A stretch of 64,000 nucleotides of DNA from Paenibacillus taichungensis. Lineage in GTDB: Bacteria; Bacillota; Bacilli; Paenibacillales; Paenibacillaceae. The position numbers were made by a program, and so were the translations under genes. Shown piece by piece: positions 44,795 through 53,398 of this stretch (position 1 is its first letter; each line of letters opens with the position of its first letter). Location: the NCBI RefSeq assembly GCF_013359905.1, contig NZ_JABMCC010000121.1, positions 434,001 through 498,000 on the forward strand, read 5' to 3'. Below the pieces are notes generated by a model. The model was not told where the DNA came from. It searched no databases and was given only the letters and a program-made list of their open reading frames with translations.

Positions 44795-44809
44795 GATACA
44801 AATTGTATC
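44795..44809. promoter_or_regulatory. Operator GATACAAATTGTATC (site 2)
   Basis: Identical to site 1 at 25287-25301; here it covers the predicted transcription start (about 44793) and following bases. A degenerate half (GAATTGTATCATTTG) lies at 44656-44670. Confidence 0.7.
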
Positions 44810-44874
44810 AAAATTCAGCGTCTAACGACAAATAACAGGGACTTCAATGCTCCTTGTGAGGGGAAGGAATATCA

Positions 44875-45126
44875 TTGATCGAAACGGACCGCTTTTACTG
44901 TGTCAGTTGTGGGATGATTGTGTCGGTCGCTAGGGGCTCTGTCGAACTAAAGGAAGAGGACTGTGGAGGCAATCACGTATTTCGCACCGGATTTTATCGG
45001 AGTGAGATGCCGCTTGGATGCTGTGAAGCGTGTGTAGTTCATACGAAACGTCAGGGGAAATCCCAGTTTGCGGGACAATATACTAAAGATTATGATACAC
45101 TATCTTCATATGAGAAGCGGGCATGA
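44875..45126 (+). CDS. Small cysteine-rich protein, zinc-ribbon-like
   Basis: 83 residues, TTG start behind AAGGAA. Two cysteine knuckles, YCVSCG (C9, C12) and GCCEAC (C49, C50, C53), plus C30, suggest one zinc site. No membrane segment. Its promoter shares a palindrome with the gene before the exopolysaccharide locus. The next gene starts about 30 bases later, so it may be co-transcribed with the ABC transporter. Family unknown. Confidence 0.65.
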   Translation: MIETDRFYCVSCGMIVSVARGSVELKEEDCGGNHVFRTGFYRSEMPLGCCEACVVHTKRQGKSQFAGQYTKDYDTLSSYEKRA

Positions 45127-45158
45127 TGTGAGTGTCCGTTGATGAAGGAGGAAATGGA

Positions 45159-46067
45159 ATGCAACAGGAGCCGGTCGTCCGTCTTCAGGGCGTCAGTAAA
45201 ATCATCTCCTCCCGATCATTGGTCAGTGACCTGACTCTGGATATTTCTCCGGGGCAGGTTTTTGGTTTTTTAGGACCCAATGGGGCGGGGAAAACAACAA
45301 CGATTCGAATGATGGTAGGGCTGATGTCCATCAGTCAAGGAGATATCATTATTTCGGGACACAGTGTGAAGAATGAATTTGAGCAAGCCATAGCTCAGGT
45401 TGGAGCTATTGTTGAGAATCCAGAAATGTACAAGTTTCTGACTGGATATCAGAATCTCGTTCACTTTGCCCGGATGTCACCTGGTATTACGAAAGAACGC
45501 ATTGCCGAGACGATTGAACGTGTTGGGCTTACAGCACGCATTCATGACAAGGTAAAGACCTATTCACTAGGTATGCGCCAGCGTTTGGGCGTAGCCCAAG
45601 CCATATTACATAAACCAAAATTATTGGTATTGGATGAACCCACCAACGGACTTGATCCGCAGGGAATACGGGAACTTAGGGATTATTTGCGCCAGCTCTG
45701 TCAGGAGGAAGGGATCACAGTCTTTGTATCCAGCCACTTGCTGTCCGAGATGGAATTGATGTGTGATACCGTTGCGATTATCCAAAATGGCAAATTGATT
45801 GATGTAAGAAATCTAAAAGCTGAGGCAGGAGTGGACGTACTTACTGAAGTTGCTTTTGAAGTAAATGATGCATCACGTGCAGCCGAACGAATTAGCGAAG
45901 CTACAGTTCAGGGCAATGCCATTGTGGTTCGTTTATCTCGTGAGCAGATTCCGGACTTGAATGCGAGGCTGGTCAGTGAAGGGTTTCAGGTATATGGTAT
46001 CCGTAACGTAACCCATACACTGGAAGATCAATTTTTGCAGGTGACTGGGGGCGGAAGCATTGAGTAA
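45159..46067 (+). CDS. ABC transporter ATP-binding protein (BcrA/YhcH-like)
   Basis: ATPase of an ABC-2-type transporter, 302 residues. Walker A GFLGPNGAGKTTTIRMM, signature YSLGMRQRLGVAQAI, Walker B LLVLDEPTNGLDP and the H-loop VFVSSHLL; a family-typical C-terminal domain follows. ATG at 45159 lies 7 bases after AAGGAGG. Overlaps the permease gene by 8 bases. Relatives serve antibiotic-peptide resistance or export. Confidence 0.95.
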   Translation: MQQEPVVRLQGVSKIISSRSLVSDLTLDISPGQVFGFLGPNGAGKTTTIRMMVGLMSISQGDIIISGHSVKNEFEQAIAQVGAIVENPEMYKFLTGYQNLVHFARMSPGITKERIAETIERVGLTARIHDKVKTYSLGMRQRLGVAQAILHKPKLLVLDEPTNGLDPQGIRELRDYLRQLCQEEGITVFVSSHLLSEMELMCDTVAIIQNGKLIDVRNLKAEAGVDVLTEVAFEVNDASRAAERISEATVQGNAIVVRLSREQIPDLNARLVSEGFQVYGIRNVTHTLEDQFLQVTGGGSIE

Positions 46068-46857
46068 TTTCGGCAATCTAATTATGAATGAAAACATGAA
46101 AATTTTCCGTCGTCCGCGTACTTGGATTATGTTATCCATTCTGGCATTGATCTCACTGTTGATGCCGGTTCTGCTTAATGAAGGCATGGGATCTAGTGAG
46201 GTCCCATACTGGCAAGCAGCTATTACAACCGTTCAGATTGTCTTTTTCCTGAATACCATCTTCTGTGTCGTTATTGCAGCTGAAGCGGTAGCTGGTGAGT
46301 TCACCTGGGGAACGATTAAACTTCTGCTGATTCGTCCGTGGTCGCGCAGCAAAATACTGGCATCCAAATATTTGTCCGTGATTGGGTTCAGTATTCTGAG
46401 TACGTTACTTGTTGTTATTCTGGCAACCGTAATGTCGTATATGCTGTTCTCTCATTCCGTAACTCCGGATGGAAGCGGTGCTTCTGCATCACATGCATTT
46501 GCACTATGGGGATATCTGTACGTGGACTTGTTTATTACGCTCGCTATTGCCTTTATGGTCTCCTCCGTGTTTCGTTCGGGAGCTCTGGCCATCGGTTTGT
46601 CTCTATTTATCATGTTTACACAGAATTTGTTCTCATTGATCTTCAATCCCGTTCGTTACGAATGGGCCAAGTATGTTCTGTTCAATAACATGGATCTCAG
46701 TCGCTATATGAATTCAGCGGCGGATTATGGATTGCTTGGCGGCGATGGAAATGCAGGTATGACACTTGGCTTTTCTATTGCTGTTCTAGCTGTATATTAT
46801 GTCATTTTCATGTTGATCTCATGGGTTGTATTCAACAAAAGAGATGTGGCAGGCTAA
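46060..46857 (+). CDS. ABC-2 type transporter permease
   Basis: Partner of the preceding ATPase, 265 residues, six hydrophobic segments. IFRRPRTWIMLSILALISLL opens it; GEFTWGTIKLLLIRPWSRSK is the conserved loop of the YhcI/bcrB group. TTG start within the previous gene. The stop codon lies inside the terminator hairpin. Confidence 0.92.
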   Translation: MSNFGNLIMNENMKIFRRPRTWIMLSILALISLLMPVLLNEGMGSSEVPYWQAAITTVQIVFFLNTIFCVVIAAEAVAGEFTWGTIKLLLIRPWSRSKILASKYLSVIGFSILSTLLVVILATVMSYMLFSHSVTPDGSGASASHAFALWGYLYVDLFITLAIAFMVSSVFRSGALAIGLSLFIMFTQNLFSLIFNPVRYEWAKYVLFNNMDLSRYMNSAADYGLLGGDGNAGMTLGFSIAVLAVYYVIFMLISWVVFNKRDVAG

Positions 46858-46877
46858 TCGCCTGCTTCTTTTTTTTT
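46849..46877 (+). terminator. Terminator overlapping the permease stop codon
   Basis: GCAGGC, loop TAATC, GCCTGC, then TTCTTTTTTTTT. Confidence 0.88.
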
Positions 46878-47078
46878 GCCCAATTTCTCTTTCGGGATAG
46901 AAAAGAGAGTATATTCAGCATCCGCTGTGGCATGACTAGCATTTAAGGGTACATATAATAATACATGCGAATACGACTTGGAATGGAACACGCTGCCCAA
47001 GCTGTATTAAGTTGCAATACATACATATTATCGCCGCAGTCGTATTTGGCAGAGCAGCGTATGGAGGGATCACGTTTC

Positions 47079-48152
47079 TTGATAAACAACAAGTTTTACC
47101 GTATATGCACAGCAATTATTTTGCTGCTGCTCATCGTGTATTTGGGGGATAAAGTCAACTTTATTTTCAGCCCCCTGACCTCGCTGATTCACATCATCAT
47201 CATTCCGCTGCTGATTGCCGGTTTCTTCTATTATCTGCTGCGTCCGCTTGTCGACTATATGGAACGGCACAAAATGAAGCGTGCACTGTCAGTTCTTATT
47301 ATTTACGTGGTGATTGCGCTGATTATGGCAGGATTCAGTGTGCTTGTATGGCCTTCACTGCGTGAACAACTGTTGAATTTTGTGGAGAATGCCCCGGTAC
47401 TGGTTACTTCGCTCAGTGATCAGTTGGCTGAATTTGAGAAGAGTGGTTTCCTTTCAAAATATATACCTGAGGATTCCGATCTGTTCTCACGTTTCTCTGA
47501 TTTTTTAAGTCAAGGAATTGCCCAGGTAACGGATTACGTGTCCGGATTGTTCTCGGTTGTATCCAATCTGGTTATCATTCTGGCGACGTTCCCGATTATG
47601 CTGTATTACATGCTCAAGGAGGGCAGCAAATTTGGAACCAATCTTACACTGTTGCTCCCGAGACGTTACCGTAAAGATGGAGAAGAGACGGTCCATGAAA
47701 TTGACGAAGCCTTAAGCAGCTACATTGTAGGTCGTGTCATTGTCAATGTAGCATTGGGCATCCTGATGTATATTGGTTTTCTCTTTCTCGGTTTGCCATA
47801 TGCTTTACTACTGACGGCCGTATCCATTGTTCTGAATTTCATTCCTTATGTAGGGGCCTTGCTGGCAGCCATTCCTGTCGTTATTGTGGGGTTCATCGAA
47901 TCACCTTCAATGGCGATCTGGTCGCTTGTCATCATTGTCATCGCCCAGCAAATTCAGGACAATCTGATCTCTCCTTATGTCTATGGCAAACAGTTGGACA
48001 TTCATCCGCTGACTACCGTTATCTTACTGCTTGTAGGTGCAGACTTGGGGAACATTCTTGGGATGATTATCGTTATTCCGCTGTACATGATTCTGAAAAT
48101 TATAGTTCGCAAAATCCATTATCGGATTGTCGAAGATAAGACTGAACTTTGA
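47079..48152 (+). CDS. AI-2E family transporter (UPF0118)
   Basis: Polytopic membrane protein, 357 residues, eight hydrophobic segments in the order usual for the family. Landmarks: IHIIIIPLLIAGFFYYLLRP near the start, and the conserved C-terminal segment FIPYVGALLAAIPVVIVGF with DNLISPYVYGKQLDIHPLT. TTG at 47079 is preferred, 10 bases after GGAGGG; in-frame ATG 47061 and an earlier start at 46965 lack a site. Despite the name, few members transport AI-2; some are Na+/H+ antiporters. Confidence 0.9.
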   Translation: MINNKFYRICTAIILLLLIVYLGDKVNFIFSPLTSLIHIIIIPLLIAGFFYYLLRPLVDYMERHKMKRALSVLIIYVVIALIMAGFSVLVWPSLREQLLNFVENAPVLVTSLSDQLAEFEKSGFLSKYIPEDSDLFSRFSDFLSQGIAQVTDYVSGLFSVVSNLVIILATFPIMLYYMLKEGSKFGTNLTLLLPRRYRKDGEETVHEIDEALSSYIVGRVIVNVALGILMYIGFLFLGLPYALLLTAVSIVLNFIPYVGALLAAIPVVIVGFIESPSMAIWSLVIIVIAQQIQDNLISPYVYGKQLDIHPLTTVILLLVGADLGNILGMIIVIPLYMILKIIVRKIHYRIVEDKTEL

Positions 48153-48233
48153 AATGGAATTTGAAATACAACTGTGTCATGTGTCACCACTAATGTTTGC
48201 TCTTGAAACATATGGATAAGCTCAACAGGATAT

Positions 48234-48297
48234 GCCGCATATCAATGGTGAAGGGTCAGGAAACTTGCCCTCGCGATGGATATGCGGCTTTTTTTCA
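48234..48297 (+). terminator. Terminator of the AI-2E transporter gene
   Basis: GCCGCATATC (48234-48243) pairs with GATATGCGGC (48279-48288), with a GGGTCAGG..TTGCCC inner stem, then TTTTTTT. Confidence 0.9.
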
Positions 48298-48303
48298 TAC
48301 TTA

Positions 48304-48348
48304 TTGCTCACTTATGTTATATCTGTTATACTTGATATATAACAGATA
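48304..48348 (+). promoter_or_regulatory. Promoter and operator of the GntR regulator gene
   Basis: TTGCTC (48304-48309), 16 bases, TTATAC (48326-48331). A perfect 11-bp inverted repeat TATCTGTTATA (48320-48330) with TATAACAGATA (48338-48348) covers the -10 and start site: a typical GntR autoregulation site. Confidence 0.75.
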
Positions 48349-48368
48349 ACGAAAAAGAAGGTGGACCC

Positions 48369-48764
48369 TTGATTATTCAACTGGATATGCAATCCGAACT
48401 TCCCATCTATTCGCAACTGGTTTATCAAATTATTGAAGGTATTGCTAGTGGCGAGTTACAGCTAGGTGAGGCGTTACCTTCGGTTCGGAATTTGGCCGCA
48501 GATATTGGTGTTAATCTTCATACGGTCAACAAAGCTTATACACTACTCAAGCAAGATGGATACATTCTTGTTCATAGACAAAAGGGAGTCGTAGTGAACC
48601 CTGATGGAATGCCTGATTTAACAGATGATTTTTTGAAAAAGCAGCAGAGAGAATTAAGACCGATTATTGCCGAAGCGATCTGTCGCGGAATGACCAAAGA
48701 GGAACTATCTGCGGTATTAGACCAAATGTATGATGATGTAAAGATGGGTCACAACATAGAATAA
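48369..48764 (+). CDS. GntR-family regulator, YtrA subfamily
   Basis: 131 residues: winged HTH (PIYSQLVYQIIEGIASGELQ, LPSVRNLAADIGVNLHTVNK, YTLLKQDGYILVHRQKGVVV) plus only a 45-residue C-terminal helix, the short YtrA type that commonly controls transport or membrane genes. TTG start after AAGAAGGTGG. Operon with the two genes downstream, which it probably represses. Confidence 0.92.
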   Translation: MIIQLDMQSELPIYSQLVYQIIEGIASGELQLGEALPSVRNLAADIGVNLHTVNKAYTLLKQDGYILVHRQKGVVVNPDGMPDLTDDFLKKQQRELRPIIAEAICRGMTKEELSAVLDQMYDDVKMGHNIE

Positions 48765-48788
48765 AAGAATCAAGGGAGTGTGTTATAT

Positions 48789-49889
48789 ATGGAACTATTT
48801 AGTATATTACCTATCATTTTAATCTTTGCTCCATTAGCCTTACTTCTATCCTTTGCACCATATTTGACAAGGGAAACCATCAGCTTTGGGGTTACGGTAA
48901 GTGAATATAATTATTACACACCCATCTTACGTAAGCTCCGGAGTATGTTTGCTACAGTAAGCCTGATCGGGAACGGGATTGTTATACTTGTCTGTCTGTA
49001 TTTACTCCGATCTGCTAATGAAGAGTCTACCGCAATGATTACCGGTGTTTGTACAATGATATTCATTGTGTACTGGGCAGCACTAAATATGATATTTCAT
49101 TTCAAGATGAAAAAGCTAAAGGGAACACTTACAACTGTAGAAGCACCTCAACGGGTTAAAATTGATACCACCTTCCGCCAAAACAAGCTCACCTATTCCA
49201 ACTATTGGTTTCTCATTCACTTTGCTATTATTGTAGCCATTGCGATCATTTCGATCGTGAATTATAAGGCACTACCTAACATCATTCCAATGAAATATGA
49301 TCTTCAGGGCAATGTCACTTCCAGTGTGCCTAAAACCTACCTTTCGGTACTGGCTATTAATCTGGTACAGCTAGGAATCATTGCACTTATGATGTTGGTG
49401 AACTGGAGTATTAAAGCAAGCAAACAACAGCTTACTACGTCTAATCCTGCCAAATTTGCTGCTGAAAATATTCAATTCCGCCGTAAATGGTCCCTATTTA
49501 CGATCATAACAGGGTTGCTTCTTACCATTTTATTTGCCTTCATTCAGATTAATATGTTCGTCCCGAATATGGTCTTGTTAACAAGTATTAGCTTCATCAC
49601 CCCTGTGGTGATCGTCTTAGGCGCTGTGTTGCTGTCTCTCACAGGCAGACAAGGCGGTGGGAAAATTCGGAATCATCAAGAGGATCGTGAAAGATCCAGG
49701 GAGCAGCCTGTGAATGACGATGATTATTGGAAGTTTGGTTTTATTTACTTCAATAGCAATGATCCTTCTTTTACCGTAGAAAAACGTTATGGAATAGGCT
49801 GGACTATTAACTTCGCTCGTCCACTATCTTGGGTCCTGTTATTATTCATCATTGCTATTGTTGTTATAAGTATAGTCCTGAGCCAATAA
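48789..49889 (+). CDS. DUF1648/DUF5808 membrane protein
   Basis: 366 residues, about eight hydrophobic segments. The DUF1648 core is KALPNIIPMKYDLQGNVTSS (about 160-180), and the C-terminal DDDYWKFGFIYFNSNDPSFT with KRYGIGWTINFARP is the DUF5808 motif. Function unknown; relatives include SdpI-type immunity proteins and are often paired with GntR or ArsR regulators, as here. ATG 48789 is 10 bases after AAGGGAG. Confidence 0.88.
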   Translation: MELFSILPIILIFAPLALLLSFAPYLTRETISFGVTVSEYNYYTPILRKLRSMFATVSLIGNGIVILVCLYLLRSANEESTAMITGVCTMIFIVYWAALNMIFHFKMKKLKGTLTTVEAPQRVKIDTTFRQNKLTYSNYWFLIHFAIIVAIAIISIVNYKALPNIIPMKYDLQGNVTSSVPKTYLSVLAINLVQLGIIALMMLVNWSIKASKQQLTTSNPAKFAAENIQFRRKWSLFTIITGLLLTILFAFIQINMFVPNMVLLTSISFITPVVIVLGAVLLSLTGRQGGGKIRNHQEDRERSREQPVNDDDYWKFGFIYFNSNDPSFTVEKRYGIGWTINFARPLSWVLLLFIIAIVVISIVLSQ

Positions 49890-49941
49890 ACGCTCATATG
49901 TCTATGCATATAATAAAAATTGCTTAGGGGGAGTTATTACG

Positions 49942-51531
49942 ATGAACAATTGGAAAAAGCTATTACTTTCTCTTATTTCTGCATGTCTCATCCTGCCAGT
50001 AACATCTATCTCAGCAGCTACTGAACAAACCGCTGATGGCAAAGCTTTAGTTCCTATTCGTGAGATTGCAGAAAAGAATGGGGCAGAAGTATCTTGGCAA
50101 CAAACAACAGGACAAATCACAATACGAAAAAATGAGCTTACGATTGTAGCTAAGGTAGGAGAGAAACAGGCGATGGTGAATGGGCAAGTCGTCCCCTTAG
50201 ACAATCCTGTTGAGCTAACGAAAGGAGTTACCTTTATGGATGGGAGATTTCTTACCGAGACACTGAAGGCAGCACCTGAGGATATATTCATTTCACTTAT
50301 TAGTGAGGGCAATGGTAAGGAAGCTGCGAAGTATGTTCATACCTCTGTTAGCGGAGTGTTGTCACCCACGTTGTTGAGTCAGCTATGGGGAGCTTTAGAA
50401 GGACAAAATGGCAAAATTACAAGTGAAACCATAGCTAAACACGTAGAAAATAACACAGTGCATCGCAATGTCACCTACACTTTTAAGACAGCGCTTACTC
50501 GTTTAAATATTACAGTCAGAATGAATCATAACGGACTTGTGGATGACTTGTATATTGCTGCCGCTACGCCAGATGTTTATCAAAAACCAAGCTATGACGA
50601 TCTATCTGCTTATACAGAGCAAGATATTACCGTTGGTCAGGGTGATTTGGCTTTGCCAGGGACATTAACTTTGCCCAAGGGAGAGGGACCTTTCCCGGTT
50701 GTCATTCTGGTACACGGATCTGGGCCTAGCAATCAAGATGCTGCCATTGGTGGTGCAAAGCCATTTCGCGATCTTGCGGTAGGTTTAGCTTCACAAGGAG
50801 TTGCTGTATTAAGATATGATAAGGTCACATATGAACATACCTATAAGGTCGCTTCACAGCCTAAATTCACGTTAAAACAAGAAAGTGTAAATCAGGTAGC
50901 CGATGCAGTAGATTTGCTTAAAAAGAATCCAAATATTGATCCTACAGCGATTTTTGTGGCTGGACATAGTCAAGGCGGGTTTGCAGTGCCGTTAATCATT
51001 GCTGACGATAATCAGCATGATATTGCAGGGAGTATTCTACTTGCTGCACCAAGCAGTAGCTTTGTGGATGTGCTGACCGAGCAGCAAGACGAATTGGTAG
51101 ATCGGATGAAGCGGCTAGATTTAGACACGAAGATCATTAAAGAACAAGCTGATTTTTATAAAAATGTTGCTGCGATCGTTAAAGATCCTAAATATTCCGT
51201 AGATCATCTTCCTGAGGCGTTTCCACTTCAACCTGCTTATTGGTGGTTTGAGCAGAGAGATTATGTGCCTGCGGAACTGGCTAAAACACAAAATACCCCT
51301 ATGCTTATTATCCAAGGCGAAAATGATGTGCAAGTGTCTATGAATCAATTCGAGAACTGGAAATCGGCTCTTCAAGATCATTCCAATGTGACATACAATA
51401 GCTATCCAAAGGTAAATCATCTTTTATCCAGCTATGATGGACTTTCGATTGGTCAAGAGTACGCTGAGCCATCTAATGTCTCCAAAGCCATTATCGATGA
51501 TATTGCGAAGTGGGTATTAAAATCAAATTAA
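49942..51531 (+). CDS. Secreted alpha/beta hydrolase with N-terminal copper-amine-oxidase-type domain
   Basis: 529 residues. Signal peptide about 1-26 (LLLSLISACLILPVTSISAA). Then an 80-residue domain of the copper amine oxidase N type (ALVPIREIAEKNGAEVSWQQ ... FMDGRFLTETLKA), a module frequent in surface proteins of Paenibacillus that is not itself catalytic; a DUF3887-like segment; and the hydrolase: oxyanion region LVHGSGPSNQD, nucleophile FVAGHSQGGFAVP (about residue 348), acid in IIQGENDVQVS and His in YPKVNHLLSS. Substrate unknown, probably an ester. Last gene of the gntR cluster. Confidence 0.9.
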   Translation: MNNWKKLLLSLISACLILPVTSISAATEQTADGKALVPIREIAEKNGAEVSWQQTTGQITIRKNELTIVAKVGEKQAMVNGQVVPLDNPVELTKGVTFMDGRFLTETLKAAPEDIFISLISEGNGKEAAKYVHTSVSGVLSPTLLSQLWGALEGQNGKITSETIAKHVENNTVHRNVTYTFKTALTRLNITVRMNHNGLVDDLYIAAATPDVYQKPSYDDLSAYTEQDITVGQGDLALPGTLTLPKGEGPFPVVILVHGSGPSNQDAAIGGAKPFRDLAVGLASQGVAVLRYDKVTYEHTYKVASQPKFTLKQESVNQVADAVDLLKKNPNIDPTAIFVAGHSQGGFAVPLIIADDNQHDIAGSILLAAPSSSFVDVLTEQQDELVDRMKRLDLDTKIIKEQADFYKNVAAIVKDPKYSVDHLPEAFPLQPAYWWFEQRDYVPAELAKTQNTPMLIIQGENDVQVSMNQFENWKSALQDHSNVTYNSYPKVNHLLSSYDGLSIGQEYAEPSNVSKAIIDDIAKWVLKSN

Positions 51532-51597
51532 AAAATGGGACGGTAAGTTCCATTCTGGTTGAGTGATAACATGGGGAAGTAACACATTCAGCCAGAA

Positions 51598-51647
51598 ATA
51601 ATAAGAAGAGCACTTACCAAAGTAGGGGCAAGTGCTCTTCTTATTAT
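51598..51647. terminator. Bidirectional terminator, 18-bp perfect stem
   Basis: ATAATAAGAAGAGCACTT and AAGTGCTCTTCTTATTAT around a 14-base loop. It separates the converging hydrolase (+) and CNNM-like (-) genes. Confidence 0.92.
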
Positions 51648-51676
51648 ATATGAAGTTGTTGCTTTATTTAGCCCAA

Positions 51677-53023
51677 TTAGGCTCTCTTCTCGTCTTCATC
51701 AGTGTAGTCGGACATGGTCAGTGGTTCCTTAGGAACAACGGCGACTTTGTAGAAGCGATTTTTGTCTTTTTCCAGCAAAACGAAGGTCAGATTCTCGAAC
51801 TCATATTCTTCCTGTTCATTCATCTCTGGACGATGGCTATAAAGCCATCCCCCAATGGTATCCCATTCGTCAGCATCCAGGTTTGACGTGAACATGTCGT
51901 TAACCTTGGACAAGGACACCTTGCCATCCATAATGACATAGTTTTCATTGATGACCTGAATATCCTCGACTTCGTCTGCGTCAAACTCATCCCGGATTTC
52001 ACCGACAATCTGTTCAAGCACATCCTCAATCGTTACAATCCCGGAAGTCCCTCCATACTCATCAACCAGAACGGCAATATGCACGCCATCCTTCTGCATT
52101 TTTTTGAGCAGGTCCTTGACCGGTGTCGTTTCGTGAACAGCCGATACCGGCTGAATCAGGGAAGACAGATCGACAGGTTCGTCGTTTCCATATAACTCCA
52201 GGAAAAATTGTTTGGTATTAATGATACCGATAATATCGTCTTTGCTCTCATTTACTACTGGAAAACGGGTGTATTGTTCTTGCCGGATAATATCCAGGTT
52301 TTCCTCGTTCGATCTATTGACATAAAGGCAGACCATATCAGTCCGGGGTACCATGATTTCTTTGGCAAGCATCTCATCAAAAGCAAAAATCCGGCTTACA
52401 TATCCGAACTCAGCTTGGTTGATTTTGCCGCTCTCAAAGCTTTCATTGATGATAATCTGTAATTCTTCTTCGGAGTGCGCATCTTCATGTTCTGATGCAG
52501 GTTTGATTCCGAACAATTTGACCAGTTGATTCGCTGAGCTGTTTAACAGCCAGATAAAAGGATACATAATTCGGTTAAACCAGATGATAGGTGTAGACGT
52601 CAGTAGAGCAACGGCTTCGGCTTTACGGATTGCAATCGTTTTAGGTGCAAGTTCACCAACTACCACATGCAAATACGTGATGGCGACAAACGCAATAACA
52701 AACGATAAGAATGAAGAAACTGCCTCCGGCATGCTCATGCTTTCGAACACAGGATGAAGAATTTTCTCAACCGTGGGTTCTCCCAGCCAGCCCAGTCCCA
52801 GAGATGTAATCGTGATACCCAACTGACAGGCGGACAAATATCCATCCAAGTTGGCAACGGCTTGTTTAACAGCCAAGGCACGCTTGTTTCCTTCTGCAAT
52901 CATTTGGTCAATCCGGCTCGGGCGAATTCTTACGAGTGCAAATTCCACCGCTACAAAAAATGCCGAAAGTCCTATCAAAAAAGCAACCAATACTAAATTT
53001 AACGCATACCTCTCACTGTCCAT
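51677..53023 (-). CDS. Hemolysin C/CNNM-CorC family membrane protein
   Basis: 448 residues. N-terminal CNNM (DUF21) membrane domain with four helices (about 8-30, 65-85, 100-120, 135-155), a CBS pair (MVPRTDMVCLYVNRSNEENL; PVSAVHETTPVKDLLKKMQK; VDEYGGTSGIVTIEDVLEQI) and the C-terminal CorC/HlyC domain. Such proteins export Mg2+ or regulate it (B. subtilis MpfA/YhdP); they are not toxins despite the name. ATG behind AAAGGAG. Confidence 0.95.
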   Translation of the reverse strand: MDSERYALNLVLVAFLIGLSAFFVAVEFALVRIRPSRIDQMIAEGNKRALAVKQAVANLDGYLSACQLGITITSLGLGWLGEPTVEKILHPVFESMSMPEAVSSFLSFVIAFVAITYLHVVVGELAPKTIAIRKAEAVALLTSTPIIWFNRIMYPFIWLLNSSANQLVKLFGIKPASEHEDAHSEEELQIIINESFESGKINQAEFGYVSRIFAFDEMLAKEIMVPRTDMVCLYVNRSNEENLDIIRQEQYTRFPVVNESKDDIIGIINTKQFFLELYGNDEPVDLSSLIQPVSAVHETTPVKDLLKKMQKDGVHIAVLVDEYGGTSGIVTIEDVLEQIVGEIRDEFDADEVEDIQVINENYVIMDGKVSLSKVNDMFTSNLDADEWDTIGGWLYSHRPEMNEQEEYEFENLTFVLLEKDKNRFYKVAVVPKEPLTMSDYTDEDEKRA

Positions 53024-53104
53024 TAACTAGTCTTCTCCTTTAAGTAATAAGTTTTTAACGAATATTATATCTAATTTTACGTAAGAAGACCACCTTCCGA
53101 TCAA

Positions 53105-53266
53105 GAAAAGAGGAAGAGTCTGGAAGGCCATATGATCGAAATGGCGATGGAATGCTGATCCACAGACTGGAATGAATCATATGTAGAGGGGAACACAGTC
53201 AGAATATCCAACGTCGAAGAATGGAATGAACTGGCTGAGCGCCGCTACAATCAGCTGTGTATGTAA
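53105..53266 (+). pseudogene. Possible remnant of a small gene (in-frame stop)
   Basis: A frame ending at TAA 53264-53266 encodes TDWNESYVEGNTVRISNVEE and WNELAERRYNQLCM, protein-like in composition, but it has no start codon and is cut by TGA at 53156-53158. A short ATG frame (MIEMAMEC) precedes the stop in the same frame, and the +1 frame (EESGRPYDRNGDGMLIHRLE) is open to 53174. Looks like a decayed gene; alternatively chance. The rest of the 375-base gap (53024-53398) shows nothing else. Confidence 0.35.
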
Positions 53267-53398
53267 CATTTTATCTAAGCAAACGTTACGAACAGTGCAT
53301 ACATTGGGTATCTAATGATTAGCTAAAGGCTTTATCGTCAAAGCTTGTACAGTGAGAGAGAACGGCAAGGATACACCTTGCCATGAGGAGGAAGCCGA

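Noticed and set aside
51677..53023. Hemolysin toxin
   Set aside because: The name is historical; the CNNM, CBS and CorC_HlyC domains indicate a metal transporter or regulator.
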